The position numbers and the translations under genes are program-made. The notes beneath the pieces were generated by a model that saw only the letters and a list, made by a program, of their open reading frames with translations, was not told the origin of the DNA and did no database searches. 64,000 nucleotides of DNA, from contig NZ_CADIKB010000016.1 of NCBI RefSeq assembly GCF_902859825.1, positions 1 to 64,000 on the forward strand, written 5' to 3'. How positions within the stretch are numbered: the stretch's first letter is position 1; each line of letters opens with the position of its first letter. The stretch is from Paraburkholderia phenoliruptrix (lineage in GTDB: Bacteria > Pseudomonadota > Gammaproteobacteria > Burkholderiales > Burkholderiaceae). Positions 53,217 to 61,634 of the stretch are shown piece by piece.

Positions 53217-53244
53217 AAGTCAATTGTGGTGCGGCTTTTGACTT
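53217..53244. promoter_or_regulatory. Inverted repeat, candidate LysR operator
   Basis: AAGTCAA (53217-53223) and TTGACTT (53238-53244) form a perfect inverted repeat with 14 bases between. The site lies 46 bases before the LysR start and 62 before the peptidase start. Confidence 0.5.
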
Positions 53245-53305
53245 CGTACGCTTGGTTGATCGAAGCAATCACTCGCAGCATACACGCCTACTGGTGAGGA
53301 GCATG

Positions 53306-54730
53306 ATGACACGCGATGAAGCGATCGACAATGCCATTTCATATTTCGATTCGGGCGCTTTCTTGCGGGATCTGCAGCGCAGGGTCCGGATGGAGACCGA
53401 AAGTCAGGAAGCTTCGGGTATGCCTGTACTTTGGGATTATCTGAGCGGCGAGTTGGTCCCTTCGGTCCAACGACTCGGCTTCGAGACCCGCATCGTGGCG
53501 AACCCGGTCGAAGGTTACGGCCCGTTCCTGCTCGCGGCGCGCATCGAAGATCCCGCCCTGCCCACCGTCCTTATCTATGGACACGGCGACGTCGTGCGCG
53601 GATACGCGGGCCAATGGAAGAACCAGATGTGCCCGTGGAATATCACCATAGACGAAGACCGCTGGTACGGCCGGGGCACTGCAGACAACAAAGGCCAACA
53701 TACGATCAATCTGGCGGCGCTCGAACAGGTCATGGCCGCAAGAAACCAGCGCCTGAACTTCAACGTAAAGCTGCTCATCGAAATGGGTGAAGAAGCGGGG
53801 TCACCCGGGCTTCAGGCGCTTTGTGAACAGCACAAGGAAACCCTCGCGGCCGATCTTCTGGTCGCTTCCGACGGCCCCCGTGCCAGCGCAGCCACCCCTT
53901 GCGTTTTTCTCGGCTCACGCGGGCTTGTCAACTTCACCCTCTCGCTCAACCTGCGCGACGGCGCCCATCACTCAGGCAATTGGGGCGGCCTGCTGCGCAA
54001 CCCCGGTACTGTGCTCGCTAACGCGATTGCGTCCATCGTCGATGCGCGTGGCCGGATCCTGGTAGAGCAGTTATGCCCCCGAGACATTCCTGAGGTCATA
54101 CGTCATGCATTAAAAGACGTCGCCGTAGGCGGCGGCCCCCACGATCCGGCGATCGATCCCGACTGGGGCGAACCGTTCCTGACCGCCCAGGAACGCGTCT
54201 ACAGCTGGAACGCGCTGGAGGTGCTGGCGTTCACGACCGGAAACCCGGCCAATCCGGTCGGCGCCATTCCCCCCACCGCTCGGGCGCATTGCCAGCTCCG
54301 ATATGTGGTCGGCACTGACGCCGGCAACATCGCCGCGTTCCTGCGAAGCCACCTGGACCGGCTTGGCTTCAGCATGGTCGAGGTCGAGATCGGCGAACAG
54401 ATGGACGCGACACGCCTGCCGCCCGATGACCCATGGGTCGAGTGGGCACTTGACTCTCTGCGGCAGACAACCGGAAAGAAACCGGACCTGCTGCCGAATC
54501 TCGGCGGATCAATACCCAATCACGTCTTCATGGATATCCTGGGCATGCCGACGATCTGGATTCCCCACTCGTATAGCGGCTGCTCCCAGCACGCGCCGAA
54601 TGAGCATCTGCTCGCAAGCGTGGCGCGCGAAGCGCTGCAGATCATGGCTGGCCTCTTCTGGGATCTCGGTGAAAACGGCGCGACGGTTCGAAGTCGACGC
54701 CAACGCGTAACAAATCATCAACTGGCATAG
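53306..54730 (+). CDS. M20-family metallopeptidase (dipeptidase-like)
   Basis: A 474-residue zinc peptidase of the M20 family. Metal ligands appear in LIYGHGDVV, GRGTADNKGQ, the catalytic EMGEEAGS, ASDGP and the C-terminal QHAPNEH. Members hydrolyse dipeptides or N-acyl amino acids. The ATG at 53306 has GAGGAG five bases upstream; the ATG three bases earlier is too close. An MHS carrier follows 46 bases later, so the pair probably imports and cleaves one compound. Confidence 0.86.
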   Translation: MTRDEAIDNAISYFDSGAFLRDLQRRVRMETESQEASGMPVLWDYLSGELVPSVQRLGFETRIVANPVEGYGPFLLAARIEDPALPTVLIYGHGDVVRGYAGQWKNQMCPWNITIDEDRWYGRGTADNKGQHTINLAALEQVMAARNQRLNFNVKLLIEMGEEAGSPGLQALCEQHKETLAADLLVASDGPRASAATPCVFLGSRGLVNFTLSLNLRDGAHHSGNWGGLLRNPGTVLANAIASIVDARGRILVEQLCPRDIPEVIRHALKDVAVGGGPHDPAIDPDWGEPFLTAQERVYSWNALEVLAFTTGNPANPVGAIPPTARAHCQLRYVVGTDAGNIAAFLRSHLDRLGFSMVEVEIGEQMDATRLPPDDPWVEWALDSLRQTTGKKPDLLPNLGGSIPNHVFMDILGMPTIWIPHSYSGCSQHAPNEHLLASVAREALQIMAGLFWDLGENGATVRSRRQRVTNHQLA

Positions 54731-54776
54731 GTCCCTTTTCTCGAGCGAATACTCCTTCCATCTCCAGGACTCTCAC

Positions 54777-56066
54777 ATGCACACCGCCGCGACTGTGACT
54801 GATACCGCTTCAATTGAAACCAGGCGTTCCAGCTTTTACCGGATTATCCTGGCCGCCTCGATCGGCAACGCACTGGAATGGTTCGATATCCTTATCTATG
54901 GATTTTTCGCCACCATCATCGCCAAGACATTCTTCCCGGCCTCGAACTCCACTGTGTCGCTTCTGATAACGCTTGGAACGTTTGGTATTTCCTACCTCGT
55001 CAGACCGCTCGGCGCACTCGTGCTCGGCTCCTACGCGGACCGGCGCGGCCGCAAGGCATCCATGATGGTGTCAATTGTCATGATGATGCTAGGCACCGCC
55101 CTGATAGCCCTGATGCCGGGCTACGCGACGATGGGCATCGCGGCGCCGATTGCGGTCGTGTGCGCGCGCATGGTCCAGGGATTTTCCGCGGGAGGCGAAT
55201 TCGGCAGCACCACCGCCTTCATGGTCGAACAGGCACCTGAGCGAAAAGGCTTTATCGCCAGCTTCCAGTTCGCAAGCCAGGGCCTGAGTTACCTGCTCGC
55301 AGCAGGGTTCGGAGTCATCCTGACGAATACGCTCGAAACGTCTGCGCTCGAATCCTGGGGTTGGCGCTTGCCGTTTCTGTTCGGCATCCTGATAGGACCC
55401 GTAGGCCTTTATTTGCGCAAGCACGTCCATGAAGGGCAAAATTTCCGGGAAGCCAGATCGGAAGAGCATCCGGTCAGCACGGTGTTTGCCCGTCAGAAGG
55501 GCCGCATGCTCCTCGCCATCGGCACGCTGGTGGTGTCGACCGGAACCAGTTACGTCATCCTTTACATTCCAACCTACGCGGTCCGCCAGCTGCATCTTCC
55601 CGAAAGTTTCGGTTTCATGGCGGCGATGCTCACCGGTGCCATTCTCACGTTTGTCACGCCGTTTGTTGGCCATCTCTCCGACCGTGTCGGACGGGTGCGC
55701 TTGATGGCGTGGGCCGGCATCGTCTTCACCTTAACCATTTACCCAGTTTTTGCGGTTCTCGGCGAGCACGCTGGCCTTGGCGCACTCATGGCGACGATGG
55801 CGTGGGTGGGGCTGCTTAAGGCCGTCTATTTCGGGGCCCTGCCCGCTTTGATGGCGGAGACGTTCCCGATCGAAACACGGGCTACCGGCATGGCGATCAG
55901 CTACAACATTGGGGTGACTATTTTCGGCGGCTTCGCCCCGTTGATTGTGGCGTCGCTGATTCAGGCGACCGGCAGCAAGCTGGCCCCGGCCTATTATCTG
56001 ATGCTGCTCGGCGTGATCAGCCTGATTGCGTTGTGGCGATGCCGCAAGACGCTGAATCTGCGGTGA
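54777..56066 (+). CDS. MFS metabolite:H+ symporter (ProP/MHS type)
   Basis: A 429-residue carrier with 12 helices. The MHS subfamily is shown by IGNALEWFDILIYGFFATIIAKTFFP in helix 1, GSYADRRGRKASMMVSI and VQGFSAGGEFGSTTAFMVEQAP. This group takes up small acids, proline or betaines with protons. It is placed behind the M20 peptidase and is probably in its operon. Confidence 0.88.
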   Translation: MHTAATVTDTASIETRRSSFYRIILAASIGNALEWFDILIYGFFATIIAKTFFPASNSTVSLLITLGTFGISYLVRPLGALVLGSYADRRGRKASMMVSIVMMMLGTALIALMPGYATMGIAAPIAVVCARMVQGFSAGGEFGSTTAFMVEQAPERKGFIASFQFASQGLSYLLAAGFGVILTNTLETSALESWGWRLPFLFGILIGPVGLYLRKHVHEGQNFREARSEEHPVSTVFARQKGRMLLAIGTLVVSTGTSYVILYIPTYAVRQLHLPESFGFMAAMLTGAILTFVTPFVGHLSDRVGRVRLMAWAGIVFTLTIYPVFAVLGEHAGLGALMATMAWVGLLKAVYFGALPALMAETFPIETRATGMAISYNIGVTIFGGFAPLIVASLIQATGSKLAPAYYLMLLGVISLIALWRCRKTLNLR

Positions 56067-56201
56067 TGAGTGGTGCTGATGAGTGGCGGCGTTGACCGCA
56101 TCGTTGAAGGCGTTGCCGGCAGTGAATTTACCCATCCTGGCCGCAACAAACAGCATGCAGCTGGTTGGCTGCGCCGCTTCGCATGACGGAGCCAGGCGCG
56201 C

Positions 56202-57137
56202 TTAGCGTGCGTAGGTTGCCAACACCGCTCTGATCGCCGGATCATGTATGTTGTTCGGCGTCACCGTTACCACATCGACGAATACCGTTGAGAGAACGGG
56301 GTGGCCGTGCAAGGCACCGACTAATGCCTCCACGGCGAGATAACCCATGCGGTAAGGGTCCTGCACCACATCGGCATAAATAACGCCGCGTTTGAGTCCA
56401 GCCATGAATTCCGGGCGCCAGTCGAATACGACGAGGCGCGGCCGGTCGCCGATCGCCTTGGCTTCCACCACTCGCAGGGCGCCATAGGCAATCGGCTCAG
56501 CCGGCGCGAAGACAGCGTCAAGACGACCTGTGTAGCTGTTCAGGGCGTTGGCGATCAATCCCTCCGCATCACGCGGCCGGTATCCCACGTAAGAATCGAC
56601 AACGACATCCCATTGTTCTTTGCGTGCGACGCTAAGGAACCCGTTTTCGCGCTCGGTCGTGGAACGGATGTTCGGCGCGAGCCGCAGCACGGCCACCTTG
56701 GCACCCTTTCGCAGGACGGGCAAGAGGCTCTGCGCGGCTATTCTGCCTGCCTCGAAATTGTCGGTAGAAACGGTTGAGAGGGACTTGTAATCGGCGCTTG
56801 CCCGGTCGACCAGAACGATTGGGACCGAGATAGAAGCAGTAGAGGCGCCCCGCAGCGGCTCGGGTGCCAGGACAATGCCAGCCACGCCTTGCTGCACGAG
56901 GTAGTCGATGATATGCAGCTGGAGATTGGGCGTCTCGAGCGACGCCCCGTCGGACGGGTTCCGCATGAGAAGCTGAACCTGCTGGTCGCTCGCCGCACGT
57001 TCAATTCCCCTGATCATTGTCTGATAGAAAACGAGCGACGACCCGGGCAAAACGACACCGATGGTCGTCGACCAGGCGGCCGCAACCGTGCCGGCCCACA
57101 CGCAGAGAACCCCGAAAAGCGAAAGAATCATGCGCAT
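56202..57137 (-). CDS. Orphan periplasmic sugar-type substrate-binding protein
   Basis: A protein of about 311 residues with a signal peptide (MRMILSLFGVLCVWAGTVAA) and a ribose-binding-protein fold: TTIGVVLPGSSLVFYQTMIRGIERAA, QQGVAGIVLAPEP, STDNFEAGRIAAQ and VVQDPYRMGYLAVEAL. No ABC ATPase or permease is next to it, so it may serve a remote transporter or a receptor. The ATG at 57137 places the signal peptide at the N-terminus; ATGs at 57131 and 57200 are alternatives. Confidence 0.8.
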   Translation of the reverse strand: MRMILSLFGVLCVWAGTVAAAWSTTIGVVLPGSSLVFYQTMIRGIERAASDQQVQLLMRNPSDGASLETPNLQLHIIDYLVQQGVAGIVLAPEPLRGASTASISVPIVLVDRASADYKSLSTVSTDNFEAGRIAAQSLLPVLRKGAKVAVLRLAPNIRSTTERENGFLSVARKEQWDVVVDSYVGYRPRDAEGLIANALNSYTGRLDAVFAPAEPIAYGALRVVEAKAIGDRPRLVVFDWRPEFMAGLKRGVIYADVVQDPYRMGYLAVEALVGALHGHPVLSTVFVDVVTVTPNNIHDPAIRAVLATYAR

Positions 57138-57327
57138 ATTTAACTGACCATCGCTATAGACTCTGCCGAAAAGGGCTCCGCGCGACCGGAGTCCTTTCAT
57201 AACGATACTCTATGAGGCGGTCGTACGATTTATTGTCAGCATTGTTGTCACGACTCGATAAATACGAACTGTCCGGATTGGGTAGAGGCGTCGATGTCCA
57301 CCGCGGAGTGGCACATGCTTTCGGATT

Positions 57328-58572
57328 TCAAGTCGCCAGAGGACCATCGTCATCCACTTTGCGGCGAAGGCCGCAAGCCTGTTTGAGCGTGGTGCCGAAG
57401 AACAGCCACAGCGCCAGCGATCCGGTAGAGACGGCGCCCAGCACGAGGAACGCGCTCGCGTATCCGAAATGCTGGGCGAGTACACCGCCCAGCGCCGGAC
57501 TCAGTGCCGCGCCGATTCCCTGCACCGTCATGACCACGCCTTGTCCGACGTTGACCCGTCCCGTGCCTTGCAACAGCCGCACCACCAGCGCGGGCACCGC
57601 GACGCTCTGCAAGCCCGCGCCGACGCCGTCAAGGGCCTGAACCGGCCATACGCCCCACGCGGTGATCAACATCGCGGCCACCAGGCCACGCAGCGGCAGC
57701 GCAAGGAAAGTGATCAGAATCACGCCCCAGTAGTCCATTCGCTCAATCAGGCGGTTCGCAAAACAGGCGGCGACGACCATCACAACCTGGGCGACCACGA
57801 CAGTCTGGGCAGCGAAGGCATTAGGATCGCCTTGATGCGCCGCGACGACCGCAAGCCCATAAAGCGGCAGCATCGCCGCATTGCCCAGATGAAAAATCGC
57901 GAGCGATGCGGCGAGCAGCCGCAAGGGCCGGCACGTTAACAAGACGCGAAAACCGCTCGCATGCTCATGCTCAAGGTTCGACTCCCCCGATGTCGGGCCC
58001 CCGAGACCGCGCGCGCTGTCGTGATCGATTGCGTCGCGACGGATCAGCAGCGTCGCGATGACAGTCAGGAATCCGAACACACCGGCCAGCACGAACACCG
58101 CGCTGAATCCGTAGCGCCATCCAAGCCAGCCCGAGAGCGCGGCACCGATCACGTTGCCCGCGTGATTGGCCACCTGATTGCGGCCGAACTGCCGGTCGAA
58201 ACCTTTCTCGCGCACGATTCCCAGCGTCACGCCGGCCACCGCCGGACCGAGCGCCGCCCCCGTCACGGCAGTGAATATCTGTGACGCCGCCACCATCCAG
58301 TAACTGTGGGATATCCACAGCGCGAGCGACGCGAGCGTCGTCATTACCCCCGCGACGACGATGATGCCGCGCTTGTGATGCGTCGCGTCCACCAACGCAC
58401 CTGCCGGAGCAGTCGCAAGCACGCCCGCGATACCACCCAGCGTCATCACCGTGCCGATTGCGTCCGGATGCCAGCCATGCGCCTGAAGAAAGACGCCGAG
58501 AAATGGCCCGATACCGGCCTGCACATCGGCCATGAAGAAATTGAGTCCTTCGAGCGCGTACTGAGGATTCAT
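57328..58572 (-). CDS. MFS transporter of unknown substrate
   Basis: A 414-residue carrier with about 12 helices. It begins MNPQYALEGLNFFMADVQAGIGPFLGVFL and contains GVLATAPAGALVDATHHKRGIIVVAG in the helix 2-3 loop. It resembles the arabinose-efflux-like branch of the superfamily. No substrate can be read. It is a single gene transcribed toward the orphan binding protein, with about 190 bases between them. Confidence 0.83.
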   Translation of the reverse strand: MNPQYALEGLNFFMADVQAGIGPFLGVFLQAHGWHPDAIGTVMTLGGIAGVLATAPAGALVDATHHKRGIIVVAGVMTTLASLALWISHSYWMVAASQIFTAVTGAALGPAVAGVTLGIVREKGFDRQFGRNQVANHAGNVIGAALSGWLGWRYGFSAVFVLAGVFGFLTVIATLLIRRDAIDHDSARGLGGPTSGESNLEHEHASGFRVLLTCRPLRLLAASLAIFHLGNAAMLPLYGLAVVAAHQGDPNAFAAQTVVVAQVVMVVAACFANRLIERMDYWGVILITFLALPLRGLVAAMLITAWGVWPVQALDGVGAGLQSVAVPALVVRLLQGTGRVNVGQGVVMTVQGIGAALSPALGGVLAQHFGYASAFLVLGAVSTGSLALWLFFGTTLKQACGLRRKVDDDGPLAT

Positions 58573-58742
58573 GGCTCACTCATGGCGTCCGTTCTTGTTG
58601 GGTCGAAGCTGCGTGCCGACGATGCTGTGCTCCTGCGAGACTTCGACGGCATAGGCGTCGGTGCCTGGCGCCGGGTGACGTTAGAGGGATGGGTCTGCAT
58701 GGCGCGCCACGACATACGCGCCATGCACGAGGCGCAGCCTTG

Positions 58743-59294
58743 TCAGGGCGCCTCCGGCGCATCGACGAGTTCGGCGATTTCGTCGACCTCGATCGTGCGG
58801 CCGTGCCTCGTCCTGACGCCGTGCCCCCACGCGTGAACGTGCACGCCCGGCGTCAGATAATCGGCCAGTTCGGCGGCAGTGTGAGGCGGCATGCGCAATG
58901 ACGTGCCGTCGTCCAGCAGTGCGCCGCGCAATTCGCCTTTCGGGCCGAAGAGCGAAAGCACCACTTCGCCCGATGCGTCCATCGGTTTGCGTTTTACATC
59001 CGGCTTGTGATGCTTCTCGCCTTTGAGATGGGGACCTTCGTCGAGAATCACGACGCCGCTTGCGGTCGTCAGCGAAACGGCGGCGGTCATGTCGGCATCG
59101 CGTGGCTTGATGCCGCGCACGCGTACGACATCGCCGGGCGTGACGTGACGCACGATCTGTTTCGACAGATGCGGGGGAAAGTGAACCTGACGCGAGCCGA
59201 CGATGAGGCCGTCGACTTCACCATGCGGATTCAACAGAAAACGTGTGACTTTGCCGCGTGTTTCCGGAAGGCTCGTAGGGTCGATCCAATGCAT
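58743..59294 (-). CDS. Cytosolic protein of two OB-like repeat units
   Basis: A 183-residue protein without signal peptide. It is made of two related units at about residues 13-63 and 108-160. The pattern is G-x-V-x2-F/L-x4-P-x-G-E-h-x-G-h-h, then M/F-PPH, then h-T-P-G-x-x-V-x-x-x-G, which suggests a small beta-barrel. A basic linker (KGEKHHKPDVKRKP) joins the units. The next gene upstream has the same design with a signal peptide. I do not recognise a named family. The gap to that gene is only 33 bases, so they are probably one operon under the sigma-54 promoter at 60150. Confidence 0.7.
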   Translation of the reverse strand: MHWIDPTSLPETRGKVTRFLLNPHGEVDGLIVGSRQVHFPPHLSKQIVRHVTPGDVVRVRGIKPRDADMTAAVSLTTASGVVILDEGPHLKGEKHHKPDVKRKPMDASGEVVLSLFGPKGELRGALLDDGTSLRMPPHTAAELADYLTPGVHVHAWGHGVRTRHGRTIEVDEIAELVDAPEAP

Positions 59295-59327
59295 GTTCGT
59301 TGTCCTTAAAGTTGTGATGGCGCTGCC

Positions 59328-60116
59328 TCAATGCATCTGCGGCATGGGCAGCATGGGCGGCATGGGCGCGTTCCGCTCATAGAGCGGAGTCAGATTGCCC
59401 GGCGAGCCGAAGGCGGTCGCCTGAAGCGCGGTGCCGTATTGATTGCGCGTGCCGTAGCCTTGCGCCGATACGGTCGCCCCCGTCCGCACCAGGGCCGCAA
59501 ACTGTTGAGCCACGGGCGGGGTGAGTTTGATCACCGTGCCGTCGGAGAGGATCACGCCATCGGGTTCGCCGCGCGGTGCGGTCGTAATGTGCGCGACCTG
59601 TCCTTGCGCGCTCAGGCGCGAGAGTCCTCCTTCGCGCGCGGCGCGCGGCATCGGCTGTACGCCGCGCATAGGCGGCTCGTCGATCACCTGCCGGCCCGTC
59701 TGTGTGTCGGTGATGCGTTGAGCCGCCAGGCTGCCACCTTCCTCACGTCTGCCGCTCACTTCTACGAGGTCACCGCGACGAACTGCCGAAGTCAGTTGCG
59801 CGCTCATATGCGGAGGAAAGCGCACAAGGGTGCCGTCGTCGGTGATGAAGCCATCGACGTCGCCATCCGGATTCGTGAGGAAGCGCGCGACGGTGCCGCG
59901 CGTGATCGCGACCGAAGCCGCGTCGGCAAGCACGCGCGGCTCTGCACCTTGCGGCGGTGCAGGCAGCGGCGTTGCGGAGAGGGAAGGCAGCGGAGGATCT
60001 GTGCCGACGCGCGGCGGTGTCGGCGTTGCAGCGGATGGTGCTGCGCAGACGGCGTTCGCTGTAAGCAAGGCCGCGAGCACGGCGATTCGCAAGCTGGCAT
60101 ATCGGGTCGATTGCAT
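59328..60116 (-). CDS. Exported protein of two OB-like repeat units
   Basis: A 262-residue protein with a signal peptide (residues 1-25, RIAVLAALLTANAVCAA), then a Pro-rich linker to residue 65. Two related units follow at about 73-123 (GTVARFLTNPDGDVDGFI, FPPHMSAQL) and 171-222 (GQVAHITTAPRGEPDGVI). The same pattern recurs in the downstream gene. The C-terminus is rich in Met and Pro (PMPPMLPMPQMH), as in some metal-binding tails. AAGGAG precedes the ATG. A sigma-54 promoter lies 34 bases upstream of the start, and an NtrC-like gene ends 147 bases upstream, so regulation by that system is likely. The function is unknown. Confidence 0.75.
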   Translation of the reverse strand: MQSTRYASLRIAVLAALLTANAVCAAPSAATPTPPRVGTDPPLPSLSATPLPAPPQGAEPRVLADAASVAITRGTVARFLTNPDGDVDGFITDDGTLVRFPPHMSAQLTSAVRRGDLVEVSGRREEGGSLAAQRITDTQTGRQVIDEPPMRGVQPMPRAAREGGLSRLSAQGQVAHITTAPRGEPDGVILSDGTVIKLTPPVAQQFAALVRTGATVSAQGYGTRNQYGTALQATAFGSPGNLTPLYERNAPMPPMLPMPQMH

Positions 60117-60149
60117 GATTCACTCCTTTTTGCGTAGCGAGGAATCATC

Positions 60150-60166
60150 TGCAAGGCGTATGCCAA
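60150..60166 (-). promoter_or_regulatory. Sigma-54 (-24/-12) promoter
   Basis: On the minus strand TTGGCATACGCCTTGCA matches the consensus TGGCACG-N4-TTGCA, with GG and GC exactly ten bases apart. Only two defined positions of the -24 box deviate. Transcription should start near 60139, 23 bases before the ATG of the exported repeat protein. Confidence 0.75.
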
Positions 60167-60216
60167 TCTGGAAACGCCGGCGGCTCGACCCATTTCGCGA
60201 CCACGCCGTGTGGAAG

Positions 60217-60233
60217 TGTCAAAGTACCGGACA
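60217..60233. promoter_or_regulatory. Candidate enhancer site 1 for the NtrC-like activator
   Basis: On the minus strand TGTCCGGTACTTTGACA is an inverted repeat (TGTC/GACA), centred about 86 bases upstream of the predicted sigma-54 start. It shares GTCCGG and GACA with the site at 60239-60253. Confidence 0.55.
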
Positions 60234-60238
60234 GCACA

Positions 60239-60253
60239 TGTCCAATTCCGGAC
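60239..60253. promoter_or_regulatory. Candidate enhancer site 2 for the NtrC-like activator
   Basis: On the minus strand GTCCGGAATTGGACA has GTCC/GGAC arms, centred about 107 bases upstream of the predicted start. Its centre is 21 bases, two helical turns, from site 1, as is common for paired enhancer sites. Confidence 0.55.
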
Positions 60254-60263
60254 GGTGTGCGCT

Positions 60264-61634
60264 TCAGACGGAGGCGTCGGACATGGCCAGCGACGCCATG
60301 CGCGTGTAGAGCGACTGGCGGCTGATGCCGAGCCGCCGCGCCGCCTCGGCGCGATTGCCGCCCGATGCCGACAGCGCATGAACAATCAGCGCGCGCTCTA
60401 GTTGCGCCACCGCTTGCGGCAGCGGAAGCTCGAGCAGCGCCAGGGGAATCGGGTCATCCGCGCTGTCGCGTGTCGCTGACAGAAAGGCGAAATCGTCACG
60501 CGTGAGCACCTGGGCCGGCGCAAGCGCGCTCGCCCGCTCGATCGCATTGGCCAACTCCCGGACGTTGCCGGGCCAGGCGAAGGTGGCGAGCAGGCGCTGC
60601 GCATCGGCAGAAAGATGTTTGCGCGCGGTATCGGCCGATGCATTCGCAAGGAAGTGCTCGGCAAGCGGCAGGATATCGGCCACGCGCTCGCGCAGCGGCG
60701 GCATATGCAGCGGAATGACGTTGAGACGAAACAGCAGGTCTTGCCGGAACGTCCCGGCCGCGACCATCGAAGCGAGATCGCGATGCGTGGCGGCGACGAC
60801 ACGCACATCGACCGTCACGATCCGGTTCGTGCCGAGAGGGGTCACTTGCCGCTCCTGAAGCACGCGCAGGAGCTTCGCTTGCATGGGAAGCGACATATCG
60901 CCGACTTCATCGAGAAAGAGCGTGCCGCCATGCGCTTCCTCGACGCGCCCTCGCCTGTCGCCCTGTGCACCCGTGAATGCGCCTTTGCCGTGTCCGAAGA
61001 GTTCGCTCTCGAGCAGATCGTCGGGAATGGCCGCACAGTTCACCGCGACGAAGGGACCGCTCGCGCGCGCCGACGCACGGTGCAGCACCCGCGCCGCGAT
61101 TTCCTTACCGGTCCCCGTTTCACCGGTGATCAGCACGGTCGAATCGCCACCCGCCGCGCGGCCGAGGCGCTTCTGCACCTCACGCATGGTCTCGCTCACG
61201 CCGAGCAGTTGCGGCTCATCGGATCGTGCCTCGTCGGGGAACACGCGTGCGGCGGGCGCGTCGGCCTGGGCCGACAGAATGCGCTTGAGCAGCGCGGCGA
61301 CCTCGTCCCGTCCGACCGGCTTGGTGAGGTGCTCGAAAGCGCCGAGCCGCATTGCCCCAATGGTGTTGTCGCTTGTCGCGTGCGCAGTGAGCATCACGAC
61401 CGGTACGCTCTGTAGCCCCGGCGTTTTGCGCAGCGTTTCCAGCACGGCGAGGCCGTCAGCGCCCGGTAAGCGGAAGTCGAGAAAGATGCAGTCGGGCGCG
61501 GGACGCCCGCGCAACTGCTCGAACGCGTCATCGCCGGACCGGGCTTCGGACGGCGAGTAGCCGAGGTCCTGCACGGTTTCCGCAAGGCCTTCGCGGAACG
61601 CGTCGTCGTCATCGATGATCAGGATGGTCGCCAT
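60264..61634 (-). CDS. Sigma-54-dependent response regulator (NtrC family)
   Basis: A 456-residue regulator. The receiver domain has Asp53 as phosphoacceptor (CIFLDFRLPGADG). The AAA+ domain follows with Walker A ITGETGTGKEIAAR, the sigma-54 contact loop GKGAFTGAQ and Walker B GGTLFLDEVGDM. A Fis-type helix-turn-helix ends the protein (GGNRAEAARRLGISRQSLYTRMASL). It activates promoters read by sigma-54 RNA polymerase. Its gene overlaps the sensor kinase gene by 16 bases. The sigma-54 promoter and paired repeats just downstream point to the two-unit repeat proteins as targets. Confidence 0.93.
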   Translation of the reverse strand: MATILIIDDDDAFREGLAETVQDLGYSPSEARSGDDAFEQLRGRPAPDCIFLDFRLPGADGLAVLETLRKTPGLQSVPVVMLTAHATSDNTIGAMRLGAFEHLTKPVGRDEVAALLKRILSAQADAPAARVFPDEARSDEPQLLGVSETMREVQKRLGRAAGGDSTVLITGETGTGKEIAARVLHRASARASGPFVAVNCAAIPDDLLESELFGHGKGAFTGAQGDRRGRVEEAHGGTLFLDEVGDMSLPMQAKLLRVLQERQVTPLGTNRIVTVDVRVVAATHRDLASMVAAGTFRQDLLFRLNVIPLHMPPLRERVADILPLAEHFLANASADTARKHLSADAQRLLATFAWPGNVRELANAIERASALAPAQVLTRDDFAFLSATRDSADDPIPLALLELPLPQAVAQLERALIVHALSASGGNRAEAARRLGISRQSLYTRMASLAMSDASV

